Source: Acinetobacter guillouiae CIP 63.46
GTDB lineage: Bacteria; Pseudomonadota; Gammaproteobacteria; Pseudomonadales; Moraxellaceae
Assembly (NCBI RefSeq): GCF_000368145.1
Contig: NZ_KB849283.1
Span: 2,134,324-2,198,323, forward strand
DNA: 64,000 nucleotides
Direction of reading: 5' to 3'
The notes beneath the pieces are model-generated. The model was not told the origin of the DNA. It worked only from the letters and a program-made list of their open reading frames with translations, and searched no databases. Made by a program: the position numbers and the translations under genes. Positions 34,180 through 44,535 of this stretch are shown one piece after another; the stretch's first letter is position 1; each line of letters begins with the position of its first letter.

Positions 34180-34254
34180 TCAATTTTCAAACTTGTAGAA
34201 ATCACAATCAACAATTATAACGCTGTAAGATCAAATTGAGAGGCTTTATCGAAA

Positions 34255-34710
34255 TTACTTAATTTTTAAAGTCACCGTTACTCGTCTATTTTTCACTCTA
34301 CCTTCAGCTGTTTTATTATCAGCAATTGGCTTGGTTGGTCCTAAACCGAGCGTAATCAATTGCTCTGGATTAACCTGATATTCATTTAAGAGAAAATCTT
34401 TGACAATATTTGCTCGCGTTAAGGAGACTTTATTATTTGCAGCCAAAGAGCCTGTACTGTCTGTATGGCCTTCAATGTAGAGAACAAAATTTTTATTGTC
34501 TTTCAATAATTGTGAGGCAACAGATAAAGCAGGTTTATACTCAGCTTCAATGTGTGTTGATTTCGGTTGAAAATATATAGACAGCCCACTTTTCAATGAT
34601 TTCACTTCATTTGGATACTGTTTTTGGATTGAAACACGATTTGAATTTATTGGTGTCGACGTACAGGCATTTAATGCCATGAGTACCAGTCCTAAAATAA
34701 TATATTTCAT
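34255..34710 (-). CDS. OmpA-family peptidoglycan-binding lipoprotein
   Basis: 151 residues. Lipoprotein signal (MKYIILGLVLMALNAC), then an OmpA C-terminal domain: GHTDSTGSLAANNKVSLTRA, PEQLITLGLGPTKPIADN and GRVKNRRVTV. The Asp of HTDSTG and the Arg of LTRA are the diaminopimelate-binding pair. It anchors the outer membrane to peptidoglycan. It lies directly downstream of ompA on the same strand, after a terminator, and its domain resembles that of ompA, so it may come from an old duplication. Confidence 0.85.
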   Translation of the reverse strand: MKYIILGLVLMALNACTSTPINSNRVSIQKQYPNEVKSLKSGLSIYFQPKSTHIEAEYKPALSVASQLLKDNKNFVLYIEGHTDSTGSLAANNKVSLTRANIVKDFLLNEYQVNPEQLITLGLGPTKPIADNKTAEGRVKNRRVTVTLKIK

Positions 34711-34779
34711 CGTTAACCTGTAATTATTAATTTCTGATTCAATTTTATTTAGATATTCTAGAATTATAAGGACTTTAAA

Positions 34780-34813
34780 TAAAAAAGCGACTCAATTGAG
34801 TCGCTTTTTTATT
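34780..34813 (-). terminator. Terminator of ompA
   Basis: AAAAAAGCGACTCA, loop ATT, GAGTCGCTTTTTT; symmetrical enough to act on both strands. Confidence 0.9.
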
Positions 34814-34827
34814 TACTAAATAAAGGA

Positions 34828-35859
34828 TTATTTAGTTACAGTACGGCTACCAGTGATTGTCGCGAATACACGACGGTTCATAGCACGACCTTCTTTAGTT
34901 TTGTTGTCAGCAATCGGTTGATCCCAAGCGAAACCTTGAGTAGACAAACGAGATGCATCAATGTTGTACTCGCTTACAAGCGCTGATTTAACAGAGTTAG
35001 CACGAGCTAAAGATAAACGTTCGTTTAACTTACGTGGACCAGTGTTATCTGTATGACCTTCAATACGAGCAGTCGCATTCGGGAATGTAGTTAACGCATC
35101 AGCAACTTTAGCAACTTCTGGCTTGTATTGATCTTTGATGTTTGATTTGTTTGTATCAAAGAACACACGAAGTTCCATGTTCAAATCTTCAGTAAGAACT
35201 TGTGGAGCTGGTTCAACTGGAGTTGGAGCAACTGGAACCACTGGAGCAACTTCTACTACAGGAGCAGCAGGCTTCAAGTGACCACCAAGAACTACGTTAA
35301 GACCTGCAAGAGCAGTATAGTTCCAGAATTTTTCGTCGAAGTTATAAGTACCACGAGCTTCAGTACGAAGAGATAAAGCATCGTTTAAGCGCCAGAAAGC
35401 ACCAACACCAGCATTACCTAAAGTACCTTCTTCGTTGTTACGGAATGCAGTGTCATCAAGTTTATACTTGTAATGACCAGCACCTAACAATACATACGGT
35501 TTGATTTTGCTGTCATAGTTTTTAGTGATCAAATCAGAAGTAGCATAAAAGTTACCGTTGATTTGAGTTTGCTTGTATTCAGAACCAGCTACGCCAGTAC
35601 CGTCAAGATCACCTTTAACTTGGTTATATTCAGCTTCAAAACCTAACCATGGAGTAAGTTCTACACCAAGTGCAGCACCAACGAATAAATCGTCTTGTAA
35701 TTCAGGACCGTTAGTTAACTCGCCTTTATCACCACCATTGTTGTGTTGAGTGTCTTGGAAAGTGTAACCAAGTAGTAAAGGTGTAACAGTTACACCAGCA
35801 TTAGCAGCAGCGAATGGAGCGGCAACAAGCATAGCAAGTGCGATACGACTCAATTTCAT
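34828..35859 (-). CDS. ompA: Major outer membrane protein OmpA (AbOmpA type)
   Basis: 343 residues from ATG at 35859, with a very strong GGAGG ribosome site 7 nt upstream; the frame is open 11 codons earlier but that start is not used. Signal peptide ([21 protein letters not shown]), eight-stranded barrel to about residue 195, an Ala/Pro/Val hinge ([14 protein letters not shown]) and the periplasmic OmpA domain. Asp271 (in HTDNTG) and Arg286 (in LARAN) are the known diaminopimelate-binding residues of Acinetobacter baumannii OmpA. It is a slow porin and cell-wall anchor. Confidence 0.96.
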   Translation of the reverse strand: MKLSRIALAMLVAAPFAAANAGVTVTPLLLGYTFQDTQHNNGGDKGELTNGPELQDDLFVGAALGVELTPWLGFEAEYNQVKGDLDGTGVAGSEYKQTQINGNFYATSDLITKNYDSKIKPYVLLGAGHYKYKLDDTAFRNNEEGTLGNAGVGAFWRLNDALSLRTEARGTYNFDEKFWNYTALAGLNVVLGGHLKPAAPVVEVAPVVPVAPTPVEPAPQVLTEDLNMELRVFFDTNKSNIKDQYKPEVAKVADALTTFPNATARIEGHTDNTGPRKLNERLSLARANSVKSALVSEYNIDASRLSTQGFAWDQPIADNKTKEGRAMNRRVFATITGSRTVTK

Positions 35860-36235
35860 GGATATCCTCCAGAGATAACAATTGTTGTTCAAGCTTAGCC
35901 TAAAATTTATTGGCTATCCTGAGATAAATTTTAATACCCCAGTATTATTTTTAAGCTACTCACGTTGAATCATACAAACACTTGAGGCTTTTTCCAAGTG
36001 CTTGATAACTTTAATCAAGTAAATTATTGACAAAATTACTTACAATTTCCGTTGTAATTCGGTAACATTTTACTCAATTTTTTTGCGTGGATCGCTTATC
36101 TTTTTGCTACGTGCATTTTAGCAGTAAAAGAAACTGATAGTAATAAATATTTTACTACGTTAACATTTCAATTAAATTTAATAGAAAAATCATTATTTTT
36201 CAAATAAAAAACAAGACTTAACAGAAGACCTTAAG
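35860..36235. other. Long upstream region of ompA
   Basis: 376 bp, AT-rich, between divergent ompA and the pseudopilin gene. No coding frame. It should contain the ompA promoter and a long leader; no promoter could be picked with confidence. Confidence 0.5.
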
Positions 36236-36766
36236 ATGTATTTTTATTGTAAAGAGCAAGGCCTAACCTTGTTCGAGCTTATCACCACTATTTGTATCCT
36301 GACAATTATCTGCTTAATCAGTTTGCCTCACTATCATAATTGGATGCAAAAACAAGAGATTAGAATCATATCTTCAGGTATTCAACAGCATGTTTCTTAT
36401 GCAAGAAGTCAAGCTTTAGTCCGACATACCACTGTGGTCATTTGTTCATCCGAAGATTTAATTCGATGTGAAAAAGACAAATGGAACAAAGGATTACTTA
36501 TTTTTACAGATAAAAATAAAAACAAACAAGTCGATTCTGAAGATCACATACTCCTCAAAACTGAAAATAAAATTAAATATGGCAAACTGACTTGGGTCGG
36601 AAGTGCCAGCAGTAGAGATGTATTGACTTTACAAGGTGATACAGGTTTACCCAGAGGTTCACCTGGAAGCTTCTATTATTGTAGCCAATATGATGAGGTA
36701 AATAATAAGCGCTACAAAATCGGACGAATGGGAGCAATAAATTTAGGGTCACCACCTGAATGTTAA
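36236..36766 (+). CDS. fimT: Minor type IV pseudopilin (FimT/GspH family)
   Basis: 176 residues. Prepilin leader MYFYCKEQG followed by LTLFE with Glu at +5 (Glu14) and a hydrophobic helix (LITTICILTIICLISLP), as processed by PilD. The body carries FimT/GspH features: SYARSQALVRHTTVVICSSED and GLLIFTDKNKNKQVD. It would be a minor component of type IV pili or of DNA uptake. It is alone here; the other minor pilin genes are elsewhere. Confidence 0.82.
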   Translation: MYFYCKEQGLTLFELITTICILTIICLISLPHYHNWMQKQEIRIISSGIQQHVSYARSQALVRHTTVVICSSEDLIRCEKDKWNKGLLIFTDKNKNKQVDSEDHILLKTENKIKYGKLTWVGSASSRDVLTLQGDTGLPRGSPGSFYYCSQYDEVNNKRYKIGRMGAINLGSPPEC

Positions 36767-36883
36767 AAACTGTTCTCTACGGTCAGCATATATTCAATCG
36801 CTAGACTTTATTCTTATACTATTTTTTATATACTGCTTAGGTTTTGGATATATTCACAGAATAATCATTTGGAGATTAAAACA

Positions 36884-38059
36884 ATGACTGACATCGTAAT
36901 TGTGAATGGTGCGCGTACAGCTATGGGTGGTTTTCAAGGAAGCCTGACCAGTTTGACTGCACCAGAACTAGGTGCTGCGACGATTAAAGAAGCCATTGCC
37001 CGTGCTGGCTTACAACCAAATGATGTACAAGAAGTCATTATGGGATGTGTTTTACCTGCGGGTTTAAAACAAGGCCCGGCCCGCCAAGCGATGCGCAAAG
37101 CTGGCTTACCTGATTCAACCGGTGCTGTAACTATTAACAAATTGTGTGGTTCAGGCATGAAAGCAGTTATGCAGGCTGCGGATGCAATCAAAGCAGGTTC
37201 AGCAGATGTGATTGTTGCTGGCGGTATGGAATCGATGACCAACGCACCTTATCTTTTGCCAAAAGCACGTAGCGGATATCGCATGGGCCATGGCGAAGTA
37301 AAAGATCATATGTTCTTTGATGGCCTAGAAGATGCTGAAACAGGTCGTTTAATGGGTTCTTTTGCCCAAGATATGGCAAATAGCAAAGGCTATACACGCC
37401 AACAGATGGATGATTTTGCGATTCGTTCTTTACAACGTGCACAAAAAGCTATTACTGAAGGTTGGTTTAAAGATGAAATCGTTTCTGTCACAGTTTCAAG
37501 CCGTAAAGGCGATGTTGTTATAGATCAAGATGAACAACCATTTAATGCCAATATCGACAAAATTCCTAGCTTGCGCCCTGCGTTTGCCAAAGATGGAACA
37601 ATCACGGCAGCCAATGCCAGTTCAATTTCAGATGGTGCATCTGCGCTGGTTTTAACCTCTGCGGATCATGCTGCAGCAAAAGGGCTTCAACCTTTAGCAA
37701 AAATTGTTGCCTATGCTTCAAACTCACAACATCCCTCTGAATTTACCATTGCCCCAGTAGGTGCAATCCAAAAGGTACTGAATAAAACCGGTTGGGATGT
37801 TCAAGATGTTGACTTATGGGAAATCAATGAAGCATTTGCTATGGTTACCATGTGCCCTATCGATGAATTTAAATTGGACGCTGAAAAAGTCAATATTCAT
37901 GGTGGTGCATGTGCCCTCGGCCATCCTGTTGGTTCTACAGGTTCACGCATCATCCTGACCTTGATTCATGCGTTAAAACGTACTGGTGGTAAAAAAGGTA
38001 TTGCTGCCCTTTGTATTGGTGGTGGTGAGGCGACTGCTGTAGCGATTGAAATTCTTTAA
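36884..38059 (+). CDS. Acetyl-CoA C-acetyltransferase (thiolase)
   Basis: 391 residues from ATG at 36884; GGAG 9 nt upstream decides the start over a TTG five codons earlier. Thiolase marks: NKLCGSGMKAV (acylated Cys), MESMTNAPYLLP, NEAFAMV, GGACALGHPVGSTGSR (His) and CIGGGEATAV (second Cys). The length and the VNGARTAMGGFQGSL start fit biosynthetic/AtoB-like enzymes that join or split acetoacetyl-CoA. No other fatty-acid or PHB gene is adjacent, so the pathway is not settled. Confidence 0.88.
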   Translation: MTDIVIVNGARTAMGGFQGSLTSLTAPELGAATIKEAIARAGLQPNDVQEVIMGCVLPAGLKQGPARQAMRKAGLPDSTGAVTINKLCGSGMKAVMQAADAIKAGSADVIVAGGMESMTNAPYLLPKARSGYRMGHGEVKDHMFFDGLEDAETGRLMGSFAQDMANSKGYTRQQMDDFAIRSLQRAQKAITEGWFKDEIVSVTVSSRKGDVVIDQDEQPFNANIDKIPSLRPAFAKDGTITAANASSISDGASALVLTSADHAAAKGLQPLAKIVAYASNSQHPSEFTIAPVGAIQKVLNKTGWDVQDVDLWEINEAFAMVTMCPIDEFKLDAEKVNIHGGACALGHPVGSTGSRIILTLIHALKRTGGKKGIAALCIGGGEATAVAIEIL

Positions 38060-38079
38060 GCACCTCAATCCTTGAATTA

Positions 38080-38120
38080 AAAAGAGGCGTCTATTACATG
38101 GTAGACGCCTCTTTTATTTT
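38080..38120 (+). terminator. Terminator of the thiolase gene
   Basis: AAAAGAGGCGTCTA, 8-nt loop, TAGACGCCTCTTTT and further T residues: 14 perfect pairs. It also faces the DUF2339 gene end. Confidence 0.9.
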
Positions 38121-38159
38121 GCTTTCACCTGAACAACTTAAATATCGCTCAATTCATAA

Positions 38160-40877
38160 TTAAGGATTTAAATTGTTCTGCTCTGGAATCGGGGCAATAT
38201 AGGCAATAATCAGCATCACAAAACCCGCACCCAAGAAAGAAATCACGCGCGTTAACGTTCCAATATGAGATAAATCAAACAGTACCAATTTTAAGGTGAC
38301 AATCACCAAAATGCTCCCCCCTAAAATCCATAAAGGACGTAATAATTTACGGCTAGCAAAGCTCATCGCAATAAAGGCTAAGCTTACCCAAAGCAAGGTT
38401 AGACTCAGTTGTGCAGTGGCATCTTGCCAAAGACTCAGTTGGTTATAAGGTGTAGCAAAATACACATGTAAGGCTCTTAGAACGATATAGCTACTCAGCC
38501 ATAACAAACTTAAAACACATAGTACTGCAAGTATTCCATGGTCGATTCCCGGCTTCAAAGCTTGTTTAAATTGAAGGTTCAGCATCCAGAAAAAACCAAT
38601 TAACATGGCGATACTAACCAAATCAAAGGGATTTAAGATTGGTAATAAATATCCTTGAAATGCTTGCTGTGAAAATAGCTGAGAACAAATCATCCAAATC
38701 AACATCAATAACAAACTGCTGCGCGTTTGCCAAAACATTGTCCATTCTGAGTTTTTCTGAAAGAAGCACCATCCACAAAACACTAAAGGTAAAATGACCA
38801 TGCTGATATAAGGCATCGTTGCAATAAAGCTAAGACTGCTTAGACTTAAACTGATTAAAACACCTAAACTGAGCCATTCACTTTCAAACTGTAGCCCTTT
38901 TGAAGGTCTGAACCAGACTGTCGCTAGCACTAAACCTGAAACTGCGATACCCCATCGTTCAATATCACTGGTCCATAGCAACATGCCATTTTTACTAATA
39001 TCCAGCAATAAAATGAGTGTAAATACATAGACGGGAATTACCCCAATCCATTTTGGAATCAACCATGTTGATCTGGCCTTTAGCCATAACATCAATTCAT
39101 TCATCAACAGATAAGCAATAACCACAATCAATACACTGTATATATATCGATTCTCTCCCTCTAAGAGATCAAGCAATAATGCAAGAATCATCGTGGTTGC
39201 AGAAATCATCAGCAGGCTTAAAAACAAGGTCGTTACTGAACTGATCTGTTTGCGAAAATCATCACGGCTATTTGCCAATAACACCACGGCGATATAGCTT
39301 AAACATAAGTACCAATACATCGTGGTTGGAAAATCAGGCAATTCAAACAAGTAATAAAGGCTTGAACAGCCTGCAACAATCAACAAGGCAATCGCCATAT
39401 AACGACTGATCACCGATTGTCTATATAAGGCAAAGCCAAAAATACAGAGGCCTTCAACAGCCCACCCCACCACACTCCACTGACCATGCAGAAGAATCGG
39501 TGGAATTAAAGCAAGAAAGATCAATGCCAAACTAAAATAACTTTGAGAAATCAGTTGAATAGATTGATTACGTTTTGAAAGCTGATAAATCCCAGCAAAC
39601 ACCACAGCAAAACCAAGGCTAAAACCAGCAAGAATCAGTTCTTGGTGAAAATACATTAAATATAAAAATAAATAGCCAATAATCGGTGCACCAAAAATCA
39701 ACGCAACATCTAAACTGGGTTTCAGTTTAAATTGCTCAAGATCCTGTTTGGCGATCAATTGACTGAATCGAAAACCAAGCCAAATGAATACTGCAAGATG
39801 TACAAGAATAAGTATCGTGAGTGATTGCTTTTCTTGACTATAGCCATGATAGAACGCATAACCACCACCAATGATTACGGTCACTAAAAATCCGATCTGA
39901 TTTAAATATTTCCAAGGTCTTAAAGTACTCAGTACAGCAATCGCAATGTTAATCACTAAATAATAAGCCATCAGTTCTGCTACCGTTGCATTTCGCACAG
40001 GCAACGTAAATGGTGCAATATAAGCGATAAGCACTGCCATCAATGCCAATTCCACGCTTTGCTGCTTTAAGCTTAAACTCAATGTCAGCGCCATAATTAC
40101 AGCAAAACACAAACTTGCCAGATAAAGACTCGGAATCACCTGATTGTAATAAGCAAAGAATAAGGTTAAAAATAATCCCGCAAGCCCCAAGCCCTCTATT
40201 GCTAAAGCAAAACTACGATTTTTATTTTGTAGCAACACACCCAACGCGGTGATTGCCCCACTGGACAAAGCAACGATTGAAAGTTTGACGGCTAAACTTA
40301 ATTGCCAATGCTCTGTCGCAAAACGCAGCAGTAACACAATACCAATCACCAAAACCAAGATCGCAACTTTCAAAACAGGGTTGCCTTGAAAAATCCATTG
40401 GCGAATTTGCCCCATTAAGTTTAGCGACGAATCTTGTGGCGTGCCGATGCGTTGTTGTATCGATGATGGATGGTTCAAATCTGGAGATTGTTGTTCTGAC
40501 AAATTCAAGTGTTGAATTTGCAGTTGAACTTGGCTCAAATAGCGTTCTAAACGGCGTAACCAGCGTAAGAAAAAGAAAATCCAAGCAGTTAGACCTAAAC
40601 CTACCATCCAGCTCAAATGCATTGTTAAACCCACAACAGCAATAATCGAGGAGACATATAATGGCACTTTCGAGGTGCTTTGCAGTGGAATCTGTGTCTG
40701 TTGTGCAATCTGTTGCAATGGATCTTGGATCGCATCCACATACTGCATCACACTCATGACAAATGCCAAACCACAGATATAGGTCAATATCCGTGCATCT
40801 AAAAACCATGCACTGACTGCGATAATGATCAGCATCATTAACCAAATGATGCGAATTTCACTCTGCCCTTTGAGCAT
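38160..40877 (-). CDS. DUF2339 giant multi-spanning membrane protein
   Basis: 905 residues, almost entirely hydrophobic helices (more than 20 predictable by eye) after a short soluble stretch at about 115-150 (LQIQHLNLSEQQSPDLNH). The fold and length fit DUF2339. Typical stretches are NPVLKVAILVLVIGIVLLLRF, LGVLLQNKNRSFALAIEG and the C-terminal LVLFDLSHIGTLTRVISFLGAG. Function is not known for the family. Single gene, convergent with the thiolase and divergent from polA. Confidence 0.85.
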   Translation of the reverse strand: MLKGQSEIRIIWLMMLIIIAVSAWFLDARILTYICGLAFVMSVMQYVDAIQDPLQQIAQQTQIPLQSTSKVPLYVSSIIAVVGLTMHLSWMVGLGLTAWIFFFLRWLRRLERYLSQVQLQIQHLNLSEQQSPDLNHPSSIQQRIGTPQDSSLNLMGQIRQWIFQGNPVLKVAILVLVIGIVLLLRFATEHWQLSLAVKLSIVALSSGAITALGVLLQNKNRSFALAIEGLGLAGLFLTLFFAYYNQVIPSLYLASLCFAVIMALTLSLSLKQQSVELALMAVLIAYIAPFTLPVRNATVAELMAYYLVINIAIAVLSTLRPWKYLNQIGFLVTVIIGGGYAFYHGYSQEKQSLTILILVHLAVFIWLGFRFSQLIAKQDLEQFKLKPSLDVALIFGAPIIGYLFLYLMYFHQELILAGFSLGFAVVFAGIYQLSKRNQSIQLISQSYFSLALIFLALIPPILLHGQWSVVGWAVEGLCIFGFALYRQSVISRYMAIALLIVAGCSSLYYLFELPDFPTTMYWYLCLSYIAVVLLANSRDDFRKQISSVTTLFLSLLMISATTMILALLLDLLEGENRYIYSVLIVVIAYLLMNELMLWLKARSTWLIPKWIGVIPVYVFTLILLLDISKNGMLLWTSDIERWGIAVSGLVLATVWFRPSKGLQFESEWLSLGVLISLSLSSLSFIATMPYISMVILPLVFCGWCFFQKNSEWTMFWQTRSSLLLMLIWMICSQLFSQQAFQGYLLPILNPFDLVSIAMLIGFFWMLNLQFKQALKPGIDHGILAVLCVLSLLWLSSYIVLRALHVYFATPYNQLSLWQDATAQLSLTLLWVSLAFIAMSFASRKLLRPLWILGGSILVIVTLKLVLFDLSHIGTLTRVISFLGAGFVMLIIAYIAPIPEQNNLNP

Positions 40878-41039
40878 ATTTCATCTTTCTCGATCCTGAG
40901 TAACTCGATGATACAACAGCCTTGCTTGATGATTATGTGAATTCATCAGATATTCAGTAACACAAGGATGACTGTTGCATCTTCGCAAGCGCAAAAAATC
41001 ACGTACAATAAAGCGGTTATTTGAATTAGGAAAATATCA

Positions 41040-43802
41040 ATGCCACCATTTGTATTGGTCGATGGGTCATACTTTTTATTTCGTGCTTTTCATGCACTCC
41101 CACCTTTAACCACATCAACTGGATTACAGACCAATGCGATTCGTGGGGCAATTTCTGCAATTCAAAAACTGATGCGTCGTGTGCAACCGACACATATGGC
41201 GGTTATTTTTGACACACCTGAACCGACCTTCCGCCATGTACTGTCACCAATATATAAAGGTGACCGCCCAAGCATGCCAGAAGAATTATCTCAACAAATC
41301 CCTTATTTGCACGCCTTGATTCGTGCTTTAGGTATTCCATTACATACGCTTCCAGGTGCTGAAGCGGATGACATTATTGGAACCTTGGCAAAACGTGCTG
41401 AAAAAGCAGGTCATCAAGTTTTAATTTCTACTGGTGATAAAGACATGGCGCAGTTGGTCACGGATAAAGTGACCCTCGAAGACAGTTTTAAAGACAAACC
41501 GATGGATGTCGACGGTGTAATAGAAAAATTTGGCGTCCGTCCAGATCAAATTATTGACTACTTAACCTTGATGGGTGATGCCTCTGATGGTATTCGTGGC
41601 GTACCTGGTGTAGGTGCAAAAACTGCCGCTAAGTTGTTAAATGAGTATGGTACGATTGCTGGCATTTTGGAAAATGTTGACAATATCAAAGGTAAAGTTG
41701 GACAAAGTTTAAAAGACAATGTTGAAGGGATTACACTTGATCATCAATTGGCAAGTATCGTTATCGATCTCGATTTAAGCTTGACCTATGATGATTTAAA
41801 GCTATGTGAACCTGATGTTGAAGCATTGCGTAACTTGTATACTGAACTTGAATTCCGTAATCAGCTACAATCGCTAGATCATCCAAATAATCCAAATAGC
41901 TCGGCCTATAAACAAACAGCACAAAGTATTAGCAAAACTGAGCAGCCTATTGAAAGTGAAATTACAGATCAAGCAACAAGTTCGAGTGTTGATGACCGCC
42001 TTGGTGAAGCCACTTATCATACTGTTTTAAGTCAAGAAACATGGGATAAGCTCTTCCAGCGCTTAAGCACAGAAAAACGTTTTGCAATTGACACTGAAAC
42101 CACAAGTTTAGATTACCGTATCGCTGAAATGGTTGGTTTTTCAGTGGCTTTTGATGCCAACGATGCTTATTACATCCCTTTGGCACATGATTACGAAGGT
42201 GCACCTGAGCAACTCAATCGTGATGCAATTATTCAGCAGATCAAACCGATTCTTGAAGATCCAAGTGTTGAAAAAATTGGACATCATTTAAAATATGATG
42301 CGCATATTTTTGAAAATCACGGTATCCATTTACAAGGCTGGTACTTTGACACCATGCTGGCCTCTTATGTCTTGAATGCAGTAACAACACGCCATGGTAT
42401 GGATGATGTTGCGCGCGTTTATCTGAGCCATTTGACCACAACTTTTGAACAAGTTGCTGGTAAAGGTGCAAAACAAAAGACCTTTAATCAAATCGAGATT
42501 GAAACCGCTGGACATTATGCAGCAGAAGATGCGCATGTCACTTACCGTCTTTATGAAGTTTTAGAACGTAAGCTGAAAGAAATTCCTGAACTGATCAATA
42601 TTTTACATCACATTGAAATGCCAGTAGCCAGTGTTTTGGCGACCATGGAAGAAAATGGGATTGAACTTGATCTAAGCTTCTTGGATCAGCTCAGTGTGGA
42701 CTTTGCCAATACCATTCAAAATCTTGAAAATCAAATTATCGAAATCGCTGGTGAATCTTTTAATGTCGGCTCACCCAAACAAGTCGGTGAAGTTTTATTT
42801 GAAAAATTAGGTTTAAAAGGTGGCAAAAAAACTGCAACTGGACAATACAGTACCTCTGAAGCGGTTTTAGAAAAAATCGATCATCCAATTACTGAACTGA
42901 TCATTGAGTATCGTGGTTTAACCAAGCTTAGAAGTACCTATACCGAAGCCTTAGTCAAACAAGCCAATCCCGATACCCATCGCGTACATACCAGTTACCA
43001 TCAAGCCTTAACAGCAACGGGACGCTTGTCTTCAACCGATCCAAATCTACAGAACATTCCGATACGTGAAGAAATTGGTCGTCAGATTCGTAAAGCCTTT
43101 ATTGCACCTCAAGGTCGTGTACTTTTGGCAGCCGATTACTCACAAATTGAATTACGTTTAATGGCGCATTTCTCACAAGATGATGCTTTGGTTGATGCCT
43201 TTCAAAATGGGCAAGATGTACACCGTCGTACAGCATCTGAGGTCTTGGGTGTCGCGCTGGAAAATGTAACCTCTGATCAACGCCGCCAAGCCAAAGCCGT
43301 TAACTTTGGTTTATTGTACGGTATGTCTGAGTTTGGTTTGATTCGTCAACTGGGCTTTACTCGTGAAGAATCGCAAAACTATATTAAGCAATACTTCCAC
43401 CGTTATCCAGGTATTTATGAGTATATGCAACGTACCCGCCAAGTGGCATTGGAACAAGGCTTTGTAGAAACCATTACAGGTCGTCGTTTATATACACCAG
43501 ATATTGACGCTCGAAATATGATGGTGCGTAAAGGTGCGGAACGTGCTGCGATTAATGCCCCACTCCAAGGCTCTGCGGCTGAAATCATTAAAATGGCGAT
43601 GATTGAAGTCAATAAAATCCTCCCCCAAGATCAGGCCAAACTTTTACTACAAGTACACGATGAATTGGTATTTGAAGTTGATGAAGCTATTGCAGATCAA
43701 TTGGCTACACAGATTAAAGATGTGATGCAAAAAGTCGTTACCTTATCGGTACCTTTAGTTGTTGAAGTCGGTCAAGGCAAGAATTGGGGTGAAGCACATT
43801 AA
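41040..43802 (+). CDS. polA: DNA polymerase I
   Basis: 920 residues with all three domains. The 5'-nuclease is at 1-290 (LVDGSYFLFRAFHAL, GAEADDIIGTLA, DKDMAQLV, GVPGVGAKTAAKLL). The 3'-5' exonuclease is intact, with Asp and Glu in IDTETTSLD, HHLKYDAHIF and YAAEDAHVTYRLYE. The polymerase is at about 560-920 (ADYSQIELRLMAHFS, QAKAVNFGLLYGMSEFG, QVHDELVFEV). It fills gaps and removes RNA primers. Single gene. Confidence 0.97.
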   Translation: MPPFVLVDGSYFLFRAFHALPPLTTSTGLQTNAIRGAISAIQKLMRRVQPTHMAVIFDTPEPTFRHVLSPIYKGDRPSMPEELSQQIPYLHALIRALGIPLHTLPGAEADDIIGTLAKRAEKAGHQVLISTGDKDMAQLVTDKVTLEDSFKDKPMDVDGVIEKFGVRPDQIIDYLTLMGDASDGIRGVPGVGAKTAAKLLNEYGTIAGILENVDNIKGKVGQSLKDNVEGITLDHQLASIVIDLDLSLTYDDLKLCEPDVEALRNLYTELEFRNQLQSLDHPNNPNSSAYKQTAQSISKTEQPIESEITDQATSSSVDDRLGEATYHTVLSQETWDKLFQRLSTEKRFAIDTETTSLDYRIAEMVGFSVAFDANDAYYIPLAHDYEGAPEQLNRDAIIQQIKPILEDPSVEKIGHHLKYDAHIFENHGIHLQGWYFDTMLASYVLNAVTTRHGMDDVARVYLSHLTTTFEQVAGKGAKQKTFNQIEIETAGHYAAEDAHVTYRLYEVLERKLKEIPELINILHHIEMPVASVLATMEENGIELDLSFLDQLSVDFANTIQNLENQIIEIAGESFNVGSPKQVGEVLFEKLGLKGGKKTATGQYSTSEAVLEKIDHPITELIIEYRGLTKLRSTYTEALVKQANPDTHRVHTSYHQALTATGRLSSTDPNLQNIPIREEIGRQIRKAFIAPQGRVLLAADYSQIELRLMAHFSQDDALVDAFQNGQDVHRRTASEVLGVALENVTSDQRRQAKAVNFGLLYGMSEFGLIRQLGFTREESQNYIKQYFHRYPGIYEYMQRTRQVALEQGFVETITGRRLYTPDIDARNMMVRKGAERAAINAPLQGSAAEIIKMAMIEVNKILPQDQAKLLLQVHDELVFEVDEAIADQLATQIKDVMQKVVTLSVPLVVEVGQGKNWGEAH

Positions 43803-43814
43803 GCCTTTAAAAGA

Positions 43815-43845
43815 CTCCCTAACTTTCTAGAAGAGGGTTAGGGAG
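43815..43845. repeat. Short palindromic repeat after polA
   Basis: CTCCCTAAC, a 13-nt centre, then GTTAGGGAG. Lacks a T-tract. Its arms resemble those of the repeats at 318-353 and 55106-55194. Confidence 0.55.
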
Positions 43846-43895
43846 CGATCATCTTTTGTTGAAAATATACTCAATGTTATATTTTTAACATTCAC

Positions 43896-43922
43896 AAAAA
43901 AGGACTCGATTGAGTCCTTTTG
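43896..43922. terminator. Bidirectional terminator between polA and yggT
   Basis: AAAAAGGACTC, loop GATT, GAGTCCTTTT. Confidence 0.85.
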
Positions 43923-43939
43923 CTATTTAAACTGGTGAA

Positions 43940-44509
43940 TTAAAGACCTGTTAGCAATGCAATCGCAGCATAATCCATAACTTTTTCAGCAATGATCAAT
44001 GCCAAAATCGCTAAAATTGGAGAAAGATCAATCATTCCCATATTTGGCATGATACGGCGGAACGGTGCCAATAACGGTTCAGCAAGCTCTTGAATCACTT
44101 CAATATAAGGTGATCTTGACTGAGTAAACATCACCACCCAACTGAGAATAATGGTCGCAAAAATTAAATAGCGACAAAAACGAATCAGGTCTTGGATCAT
44201 GGTAACAAAAGTTAAAATGATCAAATGCACAGGACTATTGGGTATTGCACCTTGCAAGTACATCATTCCAAAAATTTTAAGCAGATATAACACCACTAGC
44301 AAAACTAATGCAGCTGTATTTACTCGCCCTTTGGCCAAAGGCGGAAAAATTCGCCCAAACATATCCACAATTTTTGTCGCTTTAACTGTCGACATCACCA
44401 CTGGATTGTATGGACTCACCATGGCCAATTGCATTAAAAAACGAAAGAATACGAGCAAAATCGCTACGTTAATAATAATGCCAAAAATTTGCGCAGAATT
44501 TGCACCCAT
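43940..44509 (-). CDS. yggT: YggT family membrane protein
   Basis: 189 residues with two YggT repeats, each a pair of helices followed by the family's loop: NVAILLVFFRFLMQLAMVSPYNPV...PPLAKGR and SWVVMFTQSRSPYIEVIQELAEPLLAPFRRIMP. Inner membrane, possibly involved in osmotic or ion homeostasis and in septum-associated functions in other bacteria; role unclear. It lies 26 nt after proC on the same strand, in the usual proC-yggT pairing. Confidence 0.88.
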   Translation of the reverse strand: MGANSAQIFGIIINVAILLVFFRFLMQLAMVSPYNPVVMSTVKATKIVDMFGRIFPPLAKGRVNTAALVLLVVLYLLKIFGMMYLQGAIPNSPVHLIILTFVTMIQDLIRFCRYLIFATIILSWVVMFTQSRSPYIEVIQELAEPLLAPFRRIMPNMGMIDLSPILAILALIIAEKVMDYAAIALLTGL

Positions 44510-44535
44510 ACTGGAACGTTCCTAAAAATCAATAA